A DNA stretch of 64,000 nt from Apoda limacodes (GCA_946406115.1 OX291555.1:10558001-10622000); one strand, 5' to 3'; shown: positions 1 through 11,847, numbered from the stretch's first letter. A program made the numbers and translations. Notes: generated by a model from the sequence alone, not told the origin.

Positions 1-304
1 TAGGGATTCATGTTTACATAATTATTTTTAGATTTATTTCTTATCACGAGCTCAGGAGAGCCAATAAATAGGTTACCGTTGCAGTGTTAATGAAAGGTAC
101 CCCGCGGAGTTAACCATTTCCGTGATATCTCTGAACCCGTGAGGAACTCTACCACGTAAAGGAATAGTGCTCCGCGGAAAAATTACTATCCGTGGGAATC
201 GTTGTTCTGGATAAATTGGTTTTTTCATTCTTCAAAATCTCTTGTGCTATCTCAATACTTACTAAAAATCAAGGGAATAGCGTGTTCAATAAAAACTTTC
301 TAAC

Positions 305-381
305 AAAAAAAAAAACAACCGGCTTCAAAAATATGCAATACACCTTTGTACTGCATATTTTTGAAGCCGGTTGTTTTTTTT
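305..381. repeat. Near-perfect hairpin, fold-back repeat end
   Basis: About 30 bp at 308-337 and 352-381 are reverse complements around a 14-bp loop. Each arm includes AACCGGCTTCAAAAATATGCA or its complement. The arm sequence resembles the ends of the dispersed family found at 400-830, 47862-48255 and 59215-59760, so it is probably a fold-back end of that family. Confidence 0.75.
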
Positions 382-399
382 AATTAAAATAATTACTTA

Positions 400-830
400 T
401 TTCCAAAACTCTGACACGAATTAAAGTTTAAAGCTGGTGTCGATTGGGTATCTAACAGGTTATAACACACTTCACTGTAATAACTTGTCATGCCTTTTTA
501 GTGCATCTTTTTGAAGGCGGTTGTTCTTTTTGCTAAAAAGTTTTTATTATTTACTTTTGAGTGATGAATTGCTTTTTGTTTTTGTACGCTAAAAACTTTG
601 ATACTCATAACAAAATTTTATACAATCATCAACATAAAAGGCGTTTCACCAGTTCCAAATTAACACCAATTATTTTTTTTGACCAAAAGCTTAAGTTTTA
701 AATATGGGACCACCTCGGAAGCTCGGAAAAAGAATTTTGTAAAGTCCTATATATGCCATAAAGAAATACAAACATCAGAATTGTAACGGACATCCTCCTT
801 TTTTAAAATCGGTTAAAAGCAGTCTACATT
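400..830 (+). repeat. Dispersed repeat, family A, copy 1
   Basis: Shares with 47862-48255 a string of blocks in the same order: GATGAATTGCTTTTTG, ATACAATCATCAACATAAAAGG, GTTTCACCAGTTC, then a CCTCCTTTTTT-type end. Related to the minus-strand copy at 59215-59545. The encoded frame is decayed. Widespread interspersed lepidopteran type, class unknown. Confidence 0.6.
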
Positions 831-1079
831 AATTTCATTCAGCAATCCGACAATGACAAGATAGTCATGGCGCCACAACAAAAATATATGACTGACTGAC
901 CCACATTTGGCCTTATTGCTTACCTTACCTCACGATTACACTGTCTAGACGCTTTCGTTGGACTATTGAATAAAAATATTGTCTACGCTGTAGTAATACC
1001 AAAGCAGTCTCTAGTGATACTGTGGAATGGTGCTCCGCGGTATCAACCATGGAAATATCTATGGAATTATCTATACATA

Positions 1080-1390
1080 TAAAATGCTTTGTCTCGAATG
1101 AGTGATGGATCAACGCACAGCCTAAACCACTCATCTATTGGCCTGAAACTTTGGGGGTGTGTTCTTTGTATGACGTTGGCATCCGATAAGAAAGGATTTT
1201 CCGAAATTCTACTCCTAAGGGGGTGAAAAAGGGGGGCAAACTTTGTATGGGACAACGTGATTCCTTGGTCCATTCTCCTCCAAATTTTGCATAAACCTTT
1301 TTTAACAGAATTGGTAGAAGACGTGTTTCGTATTTTATTGAAATTCACCCACTAACGGGGTTAAAAAGGGGTAGAAAGTTATTGTGGCGG
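1080..1390 (+). repeat. Dispersed repeat of lepidopteran type
   Basis: Recognised by blocks such as GAATGAGTGATGGATCAACGCACAGCC, shortened here to its start GAATGAGTGATGG, and AAGGATTTTCCGAAATTC followed by GGGGGTGAAAAAGGGG. I know similar wording as a common moth repeat. No intact gene. Bases 831-1079 and 1391-2640 show no recognisable gene; 1881-1900 is an (ACTG)5 microsatellite. Confidence 0.4.
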
Positions 1391-2675
1391 TGATTTGCTT
1401 CGAAGTTGATATTAATACTCCTTAGTGCTTTTGATTTAAATTACATTTTATTTTGTCACATGTTTGACAACTCAATTCGATTTCATACAAAAAAGGTTAA
1501 ACTCACATAAAAACATAAGCAAATCTTCTTCTATACTAATGTAAACAAACCAAATTTGTTCTAAATTAATGCATTATTTGTGACAGTGTTTTTATAAACA
1601 TGATATTAATCCTTATCCAAATAAATACGTTATTCATCACAAGTATTTAATTTAAAACAAAATTGCCCTTTACATCATTCGATTTGAATAAATATCTTAG
1701 GACATTTCGCAGTTTTAAATTAACATCGCAGCAAAATGATGATCAAGTACTGCACGCGCATTTATAATGTGCAACGCCGGCGGACACTCATGAGGGGGAA
1801 GGGCGGTACGTATTATTTAAAAATATTTTCACCTCCTACGTAAACAAAGTCAAAGTAAGCGTTAGCCCAAAGTAACTATTACTGACTGACTGACTGACTG
1901 ATCTATCAGTGATCTATATAGCTATTATAACCGGTTTTCTAGATCCCTCGTGGTATCTTTGTACTTACCAAAACTCAAGGCATGGCTTTAGTGCCGCGTG
2001 CAGGAATAGTGTATGGTCATACTGTGAAGAAATCCTCCACAATATAACCCACGGAGAAAAATATTTTAATGAGAACTCTTGTTCTTCTAAATCCTTTGTG
2101 TTACTTTCTATCTCTATACTGAAAATCAGTTCGCATTATGGTAATTTTTTACTTCTCTGCAACACAACAATCTTACATGAAAAAAATTGTAATGGACAGG
2201 GAAAAATCCCTTTATACACAGATGATATTCAGAAATTGGTGCAAAACGTTAATTTTACCTTAAAAAAATATTTAACGTAATATTTTAAACCATACAAATA
2301 CACCATTACAGAACGTAAACAAAAGATTTAGACCAATTCAGACAAATGAATAACAATTTTTTTTTTTATGAAAATATTGCCAGCCTAAAAAAAATACTCC
2401 CAAATACTGACGCTAGATTGAGTTCCGAATATTTTTGTGGTTACCTATTTCAATGCGCGACCGTACAATTTTAGGGATGTGAAATGAGAAGGAGAGAGCA
2501 TTGATATTTTTCCCTTCCTGAAGTAATAAATAGTTAATATAAAATTCTAATTTAAAATTTGGATTTACAACTTCAGCATTTTTATTGATGTACATAAAAC
2601 CATAAGGCATAAATACGTCCAAAACCTGGCAAAGTAACCGTTCGTAAATAAAGTCATAAAAAACACTAATTTTAA

Positions 2676-3098
2676 TGTGCTCCGCCTCGTTTTACGCGCC
2701 AGTTTTCAAGTTTACAAGTGGGACGCCCTGACTACATTAAAAAAGTACAAGTTCTTCCTGCCGCTCGCCGGCCGCTTCCGCGGCACGCTCCGCTCGGCTT
2801 CGCGAGCTTACTTTCATGTGCTCCGCTTCGTTTAATGCGCGAGTTTTCAAGTTTACAAGTGGGACGCCCTGATTACATTAAATAAGTACAAGTTCTTTCT
2901 GGCGCCCGCCGGCCGCTGTCGCGGCACGCTCCGCTCGGCTTCGCGCGCTAACTTTCATGTGCTCCGCTTCGTTTAATGCGCGAGTTTTCAAGTTTACAAG
3001 TGGTACGCCCTGACTACATTAAATAAGTACAAGTTTGTTCTGTCACTCGCCGACCGTAGCCATGGCACGCTTCACTCGGCTTTGCACACATACTTCCA
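2676..3098. repeat. GC-rich satellite, three 141-bp units
   Basis: Units begin TGTGCTCCGC at 2676, 2817 and 2958, exactly 141 bp apart. Each contains GAGTTTTCAAGTTTACAAGTG or a variant (first 20 bases shared), then a CGCTCGCCGGCCGC-type GC-rich patch. The third unit is more diverged at its 3' end. The GC content contrasts with the AT-rich surroundings. No reading frame is conserved over the units. Confidence 0.85.
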
Positions 3099-4396
3099 TG
3101 TTTTACCATAAGCTCTATTTCAGTCTATGGCAGTAAACATAACAAGACTCTGTATAATAAAACGTAAGTTGTATTTATGTTATTTTCTATTTTATGTAGT
3201 ACATAATGTAATCTAATTGTCTTATTGGTTATTTGGGAGTTTTTTTTAAGGGTGGTAACATTGCAATTAAAAAAAAGTGTTCGTGTTTCCTTTTTCTTAA
3301 TCCGTTTACAATATTTTAAAAAGTGTAATTACATAGTTTTTAAGTGTAAATTGTGTTTTTTTCAGCCTATTCTTTAATTTTATCAGTTTGTAAAGGATGA
3401 TTTGGACAGCTACAAAAAATCTGAACTGCTATAATGCCGAGCAAGTGAATTTTATATGTTATTTCGTCCATTTGGCGGGAAAAAAAAAAAAACTGGTAGT
3501 AAATATTTTTTTTATCGAAAAGTATTATTTGGCACCGACTTTCACATATCATTTCTATATCAGGGAGTGCTACTCTATCGAATAATATTTTTTTCAGGTT
3601 AAAATGTCGTGTTGCAGACAAGTAAATATTTACCCGCATTATTGCTCAGTTTTATAGGAGTAGCCCAGTGGATTACCCGCATAATTATGAATTTCAGTGG
3701 GAACGCTTGAGTAGGACAAAAACTATCCTCCGTCTCTATCCCTCGCAAACTATTTCGAAGCCGAAAATTAGTTCAATTGGATGTTTCCTTGCGACAGGAA
3801 GCTAACACACACAGACTTTTCAGAAATAATATTTTGAGTATATAATTATTTATTTAGATAAACCAATAAATAAGTTATTACGATCGAGAATAAAATAAAC
3901 AAATAGTTATATATGTTCAAATTGATGCTCCTTTGCCTTCTTCATAGGATTCCGGCTTCGTCTTCACAACTAAGGGATCTAATTTGTCTCCTTGTGACTC
4001 TTGACCTTATGGAGACTGCTCTTATCAAAGATATTTGTACTTTCATTCTCAGCCAGTAAATTATTTGCGAGTATGCTTTTCCCCATTTCTCGTATAGTTT
4101 AGATGCAGTTTTTTTTTTGTTAAGAAACTGTTATATTTAAAGGGCTCCGTCACATTAAATAATTATTTTTTAATACTATAGGTAGATAGATAGGAAATTT
4201 AATATTTTTTATTTTTTATTTGTTATTTTATTTATTTTGTGTACGTCTATGTAGTAGGTATTATGTAAGTATATGTAAATATATTTTTTTTCATACTATA
4301 TTTAATATGTTGTAACGTGTATTATGTCTTATTTATATATACATTATTATAATAACACACTTGTTTTTTTTATTTATATTTATATTTTTTTTTCTA
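3099..4396. other. No gene recognised
   Basis: AT-rich sequence with poly-T and poly-A runs. The two short frames at 3367-3639 lie on opposite strands over low-complexity sequence and resemble nothing known. Confidence 0.6.
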
Positions 4397-4575
4397 GTTT
4401 CAAGTTGCACCTACTCTTGAATCTTATTCTACTAGATTTCCTCTAACCAAAGGTTGTCTGGAAGAAATCGCTAAATAGCGATAAGACCGCCTCTATTGTA
4501 CTCTACCAATCACATGTATTTACTATCTGTAATTATTTTCTTGTGCAATAAAGAATTTACTACTACTACTACTAC
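4397..4575 (+). mobile_element. LINE 3' end with (TAC)n tail
   Basis: Contains the hairpin-like core GGAAGAAATCGCTAAATAGCGATAAGACCGCC (core ATCGCTAAATAGCGAT is palindromic), then GTGCAATAAAG with a polyadenylation signal and a TACTACTACTAC tail. This wording is typical of the 3' untranslated end of a common lepidopteran LINE. 5' truncated, no coding sequence. Confidence 0.65.
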
Positions 4576-5779
4576 ATTAAGATCGGGCCGAGAAAGAGGC
4601 AGCGTATATGCGTATAGTAATACGGCTCTGTTGGCACGTTGGCACCCTCTGGGTAAGGAACCCTGTACATAACTTAATGTTAAGTTAAAGCCTAATGCCA
4701 GTTAAAGCTAGTTTTGAAGAAATAGCCGACCAGGTTGAGCTTATCCAAGCTATATACTACCTGACATGCGCTTGGCGGTTGTGTCGGAGATAGTAAAAGA
4801 AATCTCCAGAACTCGTTTATTAACAATTAAGTTTCTTCAATATGACTGGTCTATGTCATTATCAAAGAATGCTCTTCGACATCTCGACATTGACATTTCC
4901 AGCATTTACACAAAAGTAAAATTTACATATTTCGAAGCAGTTTTGAATTATCTTCAATGTCTATCTAAATATCTAAAGTATGTTTTATAAGAAATTTGTA
5001 AATAAGAGGAAAAGTAGGCACGAGAGGATGGGAGGACAATTTGGTCTGAAATTTATGGCAGTCGTGTTAACTGCAAAACCATTTAGGCTCTTGGGGTTTG
5101 TTTTTTCCCTCCTAGACAGTATTAAACAATATCTAACTTGACTTAAATACCTATATGTAGATAAAAGCGGAAGTCTGTTTGTTGATTGTTATTCCCTTGC
5201 GTCATAACAAACCATCTATTGACCTAATTTTAGGCACAGTAAGAGACGTATAGATACTTACCTATCCTGTGTCCTTTAAACCTTTTCCTATCCTACCTAT
5301 CCTATGTCCTTTTCAACTTTTTTCGTCCCTTACTATGTCTAAAATATATAGAAAGTACTATTTTTCTCACGGGACTTTTCATTTCATGATGACATTTCAG
5401 TGGGTTAAACCGTATGGCACTATTCCTCCGGGGTCACTTCTGTGGGGTCGGTATAGTGAAATAAACTTAACAAAATGCAGTAGGCAAGGGTCGACATGTA
5501 TACAGTCCATGACACATTACAGTGTCGCAAGACACAATATTATTTTATTATGTTGAGCACATTAATGACGGAGTTGCGTGATGCGGCAAGGCAATATGCA
5601 CTCTCGACTCAAGGACTTCTTACTAAACATTCGAATTTTTAATGGTATATATTTTTAACTACAAACAATGTTTATGTCAAATCTTTTGAAGTGTTCGACA
5701 AGTTAGTTGTCACACTTGGGTGTTGCCAACTAAGATACTTTGATGCCAAATCGCCATTTAATGCGTCACCAATGAGAAA
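4576..5779. other. No gene recognised
   Basis: Short frames at 4766-4990 and 5269-5556 have no recognisable motif. Nothing supports a gene here. Confidence 0.5.
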
Positions 5780-6090
5780 CATTCTACTTTCTACCATCGC
5801 ACCGCTCGCATTCACCTCGCTTCATTCTCACACTTTAGAACCGAAATTGTCGCGTACAGTGCGGTTTCAGAGAAACTTCCTCCCGTGGATGCTTGGGTTG
5901 TGGAATGAGTTCCGTGCAAGGTTTTCTACAGTATGGGGTTCTTCAAGAAAGAAGTTATTTGATTTCTGAAAAGACGACAACGCGCGAGTGATACCCCTTG
6001 TGCTGCAAGCGTCCATAGGCTACGGTGACCGCTTACCATGAGGCGGAGCGTAAGCTTGTTGGCAGACCTTAGTGGTATAAAAAAAAACAG
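5780..6090 (+). pseudogene. Jockey-like LINE 3' end (family J), C-terminal coding relic
   Basis: The frame ends with the C-terminal tail of a LINE reverse transcriptase (RTVRFQRNFLPWMLGLWNE...), then the 3' tail TACGGTGACCGCTTACCATGAGGCGGAGCGTAAGCTTG in shortened form: GGTGACCGCTTACCATGAGG, and TTAGTGGTATAAAAAAA. Other copies of the same tail lie at 24092-24232, 28175-28328, 30220-30437 (plus strand) and 49592-49665, 53071-53165 (minus strand). 5' truncated, as LINE insertions usually are. Confidence 0.7.
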
Positions 6091-6686
6091 ACTACAAAAA
6101 GTCCAAGACTGTGACATATCAAGGGAGCTGGCTTTAACGTCAGATGCTTTACGACAGCGACAGCGGTGATTGTATTGCTTGCCTATGCACTAGTGCGGTC
6201 TTCCATTCAATGGCTGACAGCACCCAACGTTGCTTGACTTCGCCTATCGTTTCCGACAGATGACAGTAGCTGGGCCAAAAGCATCCGTTAATCCACAACT
6301 CTTCTGTGATGTTTTTGACAGAGTAGACAATAGTCCGCAAGAAGCCCCGAGGAGTGTCGCTGCTTCAATGAGAGCTGCTAAATAATCAAATTCTACGAAG
6401 TATATAACTAATTCCACGGACGAAATCAATACACTAAACTTTATGCTATGATGATAGTTATGTGGTAATAGAATTCATACGATTTAATTGAATATTTCAT
6501 ACGAAACTTGCGTTATTCGTTTCTACTACTGACACATCAACAAAAAAAAAACGTGTGTAAATATTGGTGTGTTCCATACGAGCGGTAACAGGATCTTAAT
6601 TCGTAATAAAGGGAGGGGGAGGAGGGCTTCAGTTAACTAAAAGCTTACGGTCAGCCTAATGGTAAGGTAAAGTCACACAACGAGCT
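6091..6686. other. No gene recognised
   Basis: Sequence of mixed composition with a few short overlapping frames on both strands, none with a recognisable motif. Confidence 0.5.
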
Positions 6687-6965
6687 ATGGAGAAGACTAT
6701 GATCGGGGTTTCTCTACGAGATCGAATCGGAAATGAGGAGATCCGTAGACGAACGAAAGTCACTGACGTAGTCCAGCGCATTAGTAAGTTGAAGTGGCAG
6801 TGGGCAGGGTACATAGTACGTAGAACTGATGGTCGATGGGGCCGAAAGGTTCTCGAATGGAGGCCACGGAATGGCAAACGCAGCGTCGGAAGGCCACCCA
6901 CAAGGTGGTCAGACGACATAGCGGCCGCAGGGGGAAGCCTTTGTTCAGCAGTGGACTTCTTGCGG
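6687..6965 (+). pseudogene. RTE-like LINE C-terminal fragment
   Basis: The frame encodes the characteristic end of RTE-type polyproteins: GVSLRDRIGNEEIRRRTKV, then KLKWQWAGYIVRRTDGRWG, then GKRSVGRPPTRWSDDI. An internal deletion or frameshift follows, with the usual FVQQWTS end surviving out of frame. No reverse transcriptase core is present. Relatives with the same tail are at 56500-56740 (minus) and 61570-61672 (plus). Confidence 0.75.
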
Positions 6966-8459
6966 CCAATACCAGGGTCATTACTTGCGCGTAGCTGACC
7001 CCTAAAAAATTTTATCACATAATTTTTCACAGAACTACATCTTAGAAGCCCACATAGAGTAAAATATAAAATATTGTGCAATTCTAACAATATCAAATAC
7101 ATGCTGGGCGAATTGATAACCGACTTTTCTTTGAAGTCGGTTAAAAACCCCATACCCACTATAGTCTCAGGATAAAACCTTGGCCTTGCTATGCTGTGCA
7201 CTTACTTATCTGTGAAACTTTACATATAAAATTTGAAGCCCATGTATGGTACCAACAAAGCGAAGTAATTATCTTACCTAAAATTGTTGCAATTTTCATC
7301 TTTGATAGATTGACAGACAGTGAAATATCAAAAAACACTTATATTAGAAAGTATGAACAAATGAAAGACCTTTTTGTTTCGTTTTATAACAATTCTGACT
7401 GCGCGGAACTCGAATTATCCAATTAGGTATGACTTGCATGTGGCCGTATTTTTATTTGCTTACTACAGATGAGCTCTGCGGTTTATTTAATCACATGGAA
7501 AGTTTTGTTTTTAATAAAAGCTATTTGCCCATACTTTCCGTCGGTGCTTTTAATATTTCTTTACCCAGAAAGCTTCGTTTGTCAACTTTCCTTACGTTAA
7601 TTAATTAATTTGTATCTTCAAAACACAATAAAACAAAAAGCACAATACAAATACATATCAGGACTCACTGAATTTCATTGTAAGTTTCATCAAAATTAAT
7701 TCAGCCGCATAGGAGTTAATTCTAAATACCAATAGTCCAGACAGACAAACACAATTTCTAAAAACTTTATGTAAATATTAATATCTATATGTGTCGCGAG
7801 TCTAAATAGCTTATTATTAGGTTTCGGTATGGGTTTTAAAATTACACACATATAATTCGATTTTATTTATATGGAACCACTCTTTTCACAGAAATGTGTC
7901 TTTTGTGATAATCCTCCATAAAGTCCTCCAAAATACCTATGTTATGAAAATTAAAAAAAACTTTTACACGCACCCCATTGCTTTTCTGTGAGCACAATAC
8001 TTTTTTTAGGGTTACGTAGCAAAATACGTAACCCTTATAGTATTGTAACAAGTATGCCCTTTCATCCTTCCGTTCTTATGTAATTACACAGCCTTATAAT
8101 TATTCTGCATTCTTTGCACCCATTTTAAGAGAATTGAATTATGCTAGAATTGTGCTCTAGTAATGAATATCTAGGTCTGCAGTGTGCTAGTTTTCTATTA
8201 AATTATAAAATTTAAAAGCTATTCAGGATTCTAGTTTTTCAATCCAATGATCTCGAATAAAATTAACAGTTAATAAAAACTTTTTAAGGATTTTGGAAAA
8301 CCACAGACATAGATACCACAGTATTTGATTTAATTAAATGTCCATAACAAGTAAGAAATTCGTTTGTATGAAACACGCTGCGAGACGTCTCAAATCGTTC
8401 CCTCTTATTGAAATTCTACAGAAAGATGTATTATGTTAACTGCCATACAGTTTTGCAAC
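6966..8459. other. No gene recognised
   Basis: AT-rich. A TTTGAAGTCGGTTAAAAA block near 7127-7145 is a fragment of family A ends. Frames at 7196-7426 and 7863-8051 resemble nothing known. Confidence 0.5.
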
Positions 8460-8892
8460 AAAATTAAAAAAAACGACCGAAAACGAAGGGTTCCGTACCC
8501 ATTATCTATGAAAACGGCAAAAAAATCACGTTAGTAATATGGGAGCCCCGTTTAAATATTTGTTTTATTTAATTTAATTATTTAATTTCAAAGTCACTAT
8601 ATAACTAAAAGCTTAATATATTTATAATATTATGTAATTATATTATAAGCGTCTACCTGTTGCCGTTATCAATATCGAGCAAAATCGAGCAAAAACATCA
8701 CGTTTGTTGTATTGGAGCCCAATTAAATATTCATTTTGTTCGTGTTTTTAGTATTGTTATATATTCTGAAATACATCTTCTGTGAAAATTTCAACTGTCT
8801 ATCACGGTTCATGAGATACAGCCTGGTGACAGACGCACGGACGGACAGCGGAGTCTTAGTAATAGGGTTCCTTTGGGTACGGAACCCTAAAA
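8460..8892 (+). repeat. Dispersed repeat, family B (GGCCAAGTGCGAGTC type), copy 1
   Basis: Begins with GAAGGGTTCCGTACCC, contains ATCACGTT...GGGAGCCC twice, CACGGTTCATGAGATACAGCC and ends GGTACGGAACCCTAAAAAGG. The first half is repeated in part (8500 and 8697), so two copies are joined. Full-length relative at 51198-51498. Very frequent in moth genomes; no coding capacity seen. Confidence 0.75.
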
Positions 8893-10491
8893 AGGGTACT
8901 AAAGGTAGCTTCTGACCCATAAATTGAACTATGGATGATTTGTTTACGCAACTCATTGTGTCATGATTAGCTAGGTTTTTAAAAATGCATTTAGGGTTTC
9001 TTAGATGCTTTATAATGTGCGCAAAAAACAAAACATTTTGCTAGAATGTGTAGATATGTTTTGTTTGCCGTCTTTTGCCGCGCCTACTCTTTGTATTTCA
9101 ACGAAGCCTTAAGGAAGTAGGTAACTAAAAGGTCATGCCAATACAGGTGTAATTTAATCACATTTCAATCATCATCAGTAGGTACAGTTTTGTGTAGGTC
9201 ATATAATCCGATTTCTTACCCCAGGGGACCGGGTATCTTTTATCTTTTGAAGATTAACTCGATACAAAAAGAAGGTATATCGAAGAAAAGCTAAGTATTA
9301 CCTATTTGGTAGGTAATAGGTAAGTATCTAAATCAAAACTTACGTCAGAATGATCTTCACAGCAATATGCTCTTGTTTTTGTAGGGAGCTCATCCCTTTT
9401 CAAGACTCTGACCTAATTTTCCTACCATTTACGTCTTTATATAATTATTTTTTCCGGTGTAAAGTTGTTGACTTGCATTTAAGAACAACACAATATTCAT
9501 TATTATATGACTTCTGCTTAGACAAAGACATATTAATCAACCCTCGTTCTGTAGATTAGTAGAACGCTATAGAACTTCGCACCGCCAGCACCACGTAACA
9601 CGTAAGCGTTTTTGCTCACGCACTAAAAAAACGAACTTTAAACTGCTCTCACTTTGTCAATTTTTATCGTATGATAATGTAATTTGCATCAAAATTAAAG
9701 TTATGAAAAAAAGTTTTCATAAAAAAAAAATTAGGTGGAATAGTCCATTACGTCATAATTAGGTTACAGTATTTATCATTATGTACATAGAATAGATATT
9801 TAGAAAAACAAAGTTTTATATTCTCGTTAATAATTTACATTACTAATTTGTTGTATTAATTAACTGAATTATTTACTCCTCTGGTTATCCTTCATGGAAA
9901 ATTTTGCAGATAAAAAAAAAATATTAATTTCATTTTAAAAGTTGTGGCCGACACACGACGACCTTTGTTTATTTTTGGCCGTCTTAAATTATAACAAATC
10001 GTGTTACTAATTGCCTGAGTTCATTCAAACTGATTACTTGAATGTGGAAAAATTTAGGGTTTGCAACGTAAAAAAACATGCAAAACTGTGGTATCTTTTT
10101 ATAAGGCAAGGCACCACAGGCTCGCTTCGTTTCTGTCACACTTTTGTGATCATTTTTTTTTAAATCTGGCTAGAAAGTGCGCTGTCCAGTTCTCTATGTC
10201 TATGCGAATAACTTAATTAATCTTGTCGTAAGGAATTTTATCGTCGAAATTCCCCCTCTCCCCAAAATACCTACAAAAATATTTTATTGCAATTTTTAAT
10301 AGGGTTTTGTAGGCATCCTTTGAATACGAAAATTCAGCCATTTTAAAATAGTGAATGACAGAAGTTTTACGAAAAAAAAATTACTAAATGGAAGTAGACC
10401 TCAAATGTTTCTCGATCAAATTGAGTCTGTTTTCAGAAAAAGCGAGGTCAAAACAGTAAGGCCGACGTATATGAAAAGCATTGATTTATGC
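8893..10491. other. No gene recognised before the Polinton
   Basis: Short frames only (8723-9031, 9350-9559). The frame at 10351-10602 runs from host sequence into the element terminus and is therefore chance. Confidence 0.55.
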
Positions 10492-10497
10492 GTAGTG
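10492..10497. repeat. Left target site duplication of the Polinton
   Basis: GTAGTG directly precedes the left terminus and is repeated exactly after the right terminus at 23488-23493. Six base pairs is the duplication length typical of Polinton integrases. Confidence 0.93.
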
Positions 10498-10507
10498 AGT
10501 AGAGGGG

Positions 10508-10900
10508 ATTCGTTGGTTCTGGCGCACTTCCCCCCAACCTCAACCCCTCGCCTAAAAAAAAGCTCACCAACTTTTTTTCTGCTTTGTGCGACTCGCGCTT
10601 GACCACTCTCAATACATCGTTGGTTCTGGCACACTACCCTCCAACCCCAACCCCTCGCCTAAAAACTTTTCTGCCCCCGCGTGACTCGCGGTTGACCACT
10701 CTCAAAACATCGTTGGTTCTGGCGCACTACCCTCCAACTTCAACCCCTCGCCTAAAAACTTTTCTGCCCCCCGCACGACTCGCGCTTGACCACTCTCAAA
10801 ACCACCCCTGTGTCTGGGGTGTGGCGACTCGCGCTTGACCACTCTCAAAACCACCCCCTGTGTCTGGGATACGTCGACTCACGCTTGACCAGAACTACCA
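10508..10900 (+). repeat. Subterminal tandem repeat array in left TIR
   Basis: A box reading GACTCGCGCTTGACCACTC, with small variations, recurs at 10590, 10683, 10777, 10826 and 10876. The spacings are 93, 94, 49 and 50 bp, so long and short unit types are present. Long units also share a pyrimidine-rich stretch (CCAACCCCAACCCCTCGCC). A degenerate extra unit occupies 10508-10569. The array is mirrored in the right TIR (box starts near 23456, 23363, 23269, 23220 and 23170 on the minus strand). Subterminal repeats of this kind are plausible binding sites for integrase or replication proteins; that role is inference. The open frame across the array (10584-10838) is probably incidental. Confidence 0.8.
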
Positions 10901-11085
10901 CGTGACATCACTGTAGGTTCTGTGTAGTTTTGTTAAGTATTTATATCATTATCGTAATGGGTCTATCGTATTTTTCCGTTCATTAGTTATTCTTATTTAA
11001 TTACAATGTCGTGAGTGCGATAATGATGTTTGTGGTGACATTCCTAATACCTTTTTAATTATATTTGTACTTGTAAGATAAATCG

Positions 11086-11095
11086 TATATATATA
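11086..11095 (+). promoter_or_regulatory. TATA-like promoter of the left TIR gene
   Basis: A TATATATATA run lies about 97 bp upstream of the proposed start codon at 11192, suitable for initiation near 11115-11125. The mirror copy is at 22951-22960. Prediction from position and sequence only. Confidence 0.4.
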
Positions 11096-11191
11096 GGATA
11101 GTCGAGAGTATTCGAGTTACAATTTATCATCAAGTGATTGAATTCATCCTGTGTGATACTGAGGCTGGTTCTATTTACTTCAAAAAAAGCT

Positions 11192-11847
11192 ATGGAGGTA
11201 TGTGTTTTTTTGCTTTATAATTCTTTATCTATATTTATTATATATATTACAGACCCTCAAAACTATGTGTTTGTTTGAATGTCTATTACTTAAACCAATT
11301 TTGTTTAGGTTTTCACTTTAGGCAAATTTTTGATTCAAATTATTATACAAATATGTTTTTAAAGCATAGGCTTATTTTATTACAGAATTCAACATTTAAC
11401 GTAATGGAAGAAAACACGTTCAAGCATTACTACTACGCTACATCGGATGATGAGCAATCAACTGAGAAGGCCTTAGAAACAACAAAGCTCAAACGGTCTC
11501 GTCGAAATAGTATCGACTCATTCTTTGAGGGGACCAATCAGAAGAAAAAGAAACTCAGCTCTACAGTGGCGAGATCTTCAAAAGATGGTATCCCTGGTGT
11601 CACATACTTGTCTACTAATAATGATGATGGGGCTCATGCTACACATTTGATAAAAATTGAGGTGTATGACCTCATAAAATTGAAAAAAGTACCAGTAGAT
11701 GAACATTGGAAACACTCAGAAGTGAGGATCAAATATTATACGGATACAAAAGATGAAAAATATGAGCAAACGAAGGGTATCATATTTGATATCACGAAGC
11801 AAATAGCAGAAACCAATAACTGTAAAAAATACTTTTTTAAAAAGTAA
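11192..11847 (+). CDS. TIR-encoded spliced gene, left copy, unknown function
   Basis: Proposed structure: a two-codon first exon (ATGGAG, 11192-11197), an intron 11198-11385 beginning GTATGT and ending TTACAG, and a second exon 11386-11847. Joined, the frame stays open and gives about 155 residues. The alternative single-exon reading starts further upstream at 11275 and would translate intron-like sequence, so the spliced form is preferred. The protein has an acidic, serine-rich start, two basic clusters (KLKRSRR and KKKK) that could be nuclear localisation signals, and a lysine-rich end (KKYFFKK). No known domain was recognised. Being in the TIR it exists in two identical copies, both reading into the element, and it lies upstream of the polymerase gene. 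It could be an early regulatory or DNA-binding factor (inference). Confidence 0.6.

Noticed and set aside
1909..2280. 123-codon frame on the plus strand
   Set aside because: Starts with a non-ATG codon, crosses repeat-like text, no recognisable motif.
6656..7201. 181-codon minus-strand frame
   Set aside because: It is the antisense shadow of the RTE-like LINE coding fragment at 6687-6965.
10584..10838. 84-codon open frame in each TIR end (also 23208-23462)
   Set aside because: It translates the subterminal tandem repeat itself, giving a proline-rich repeated peptide; the unit spacing and lack of initiation context point to a DNA-level repeat.
11275..11391. Upstream part of the 190-codon single-exon reading of the TIR gene
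   Set aside because: It would code through sequence with intron features (TTACAG acceptor at 11380-11385), and the spliced alternative gives a better start.
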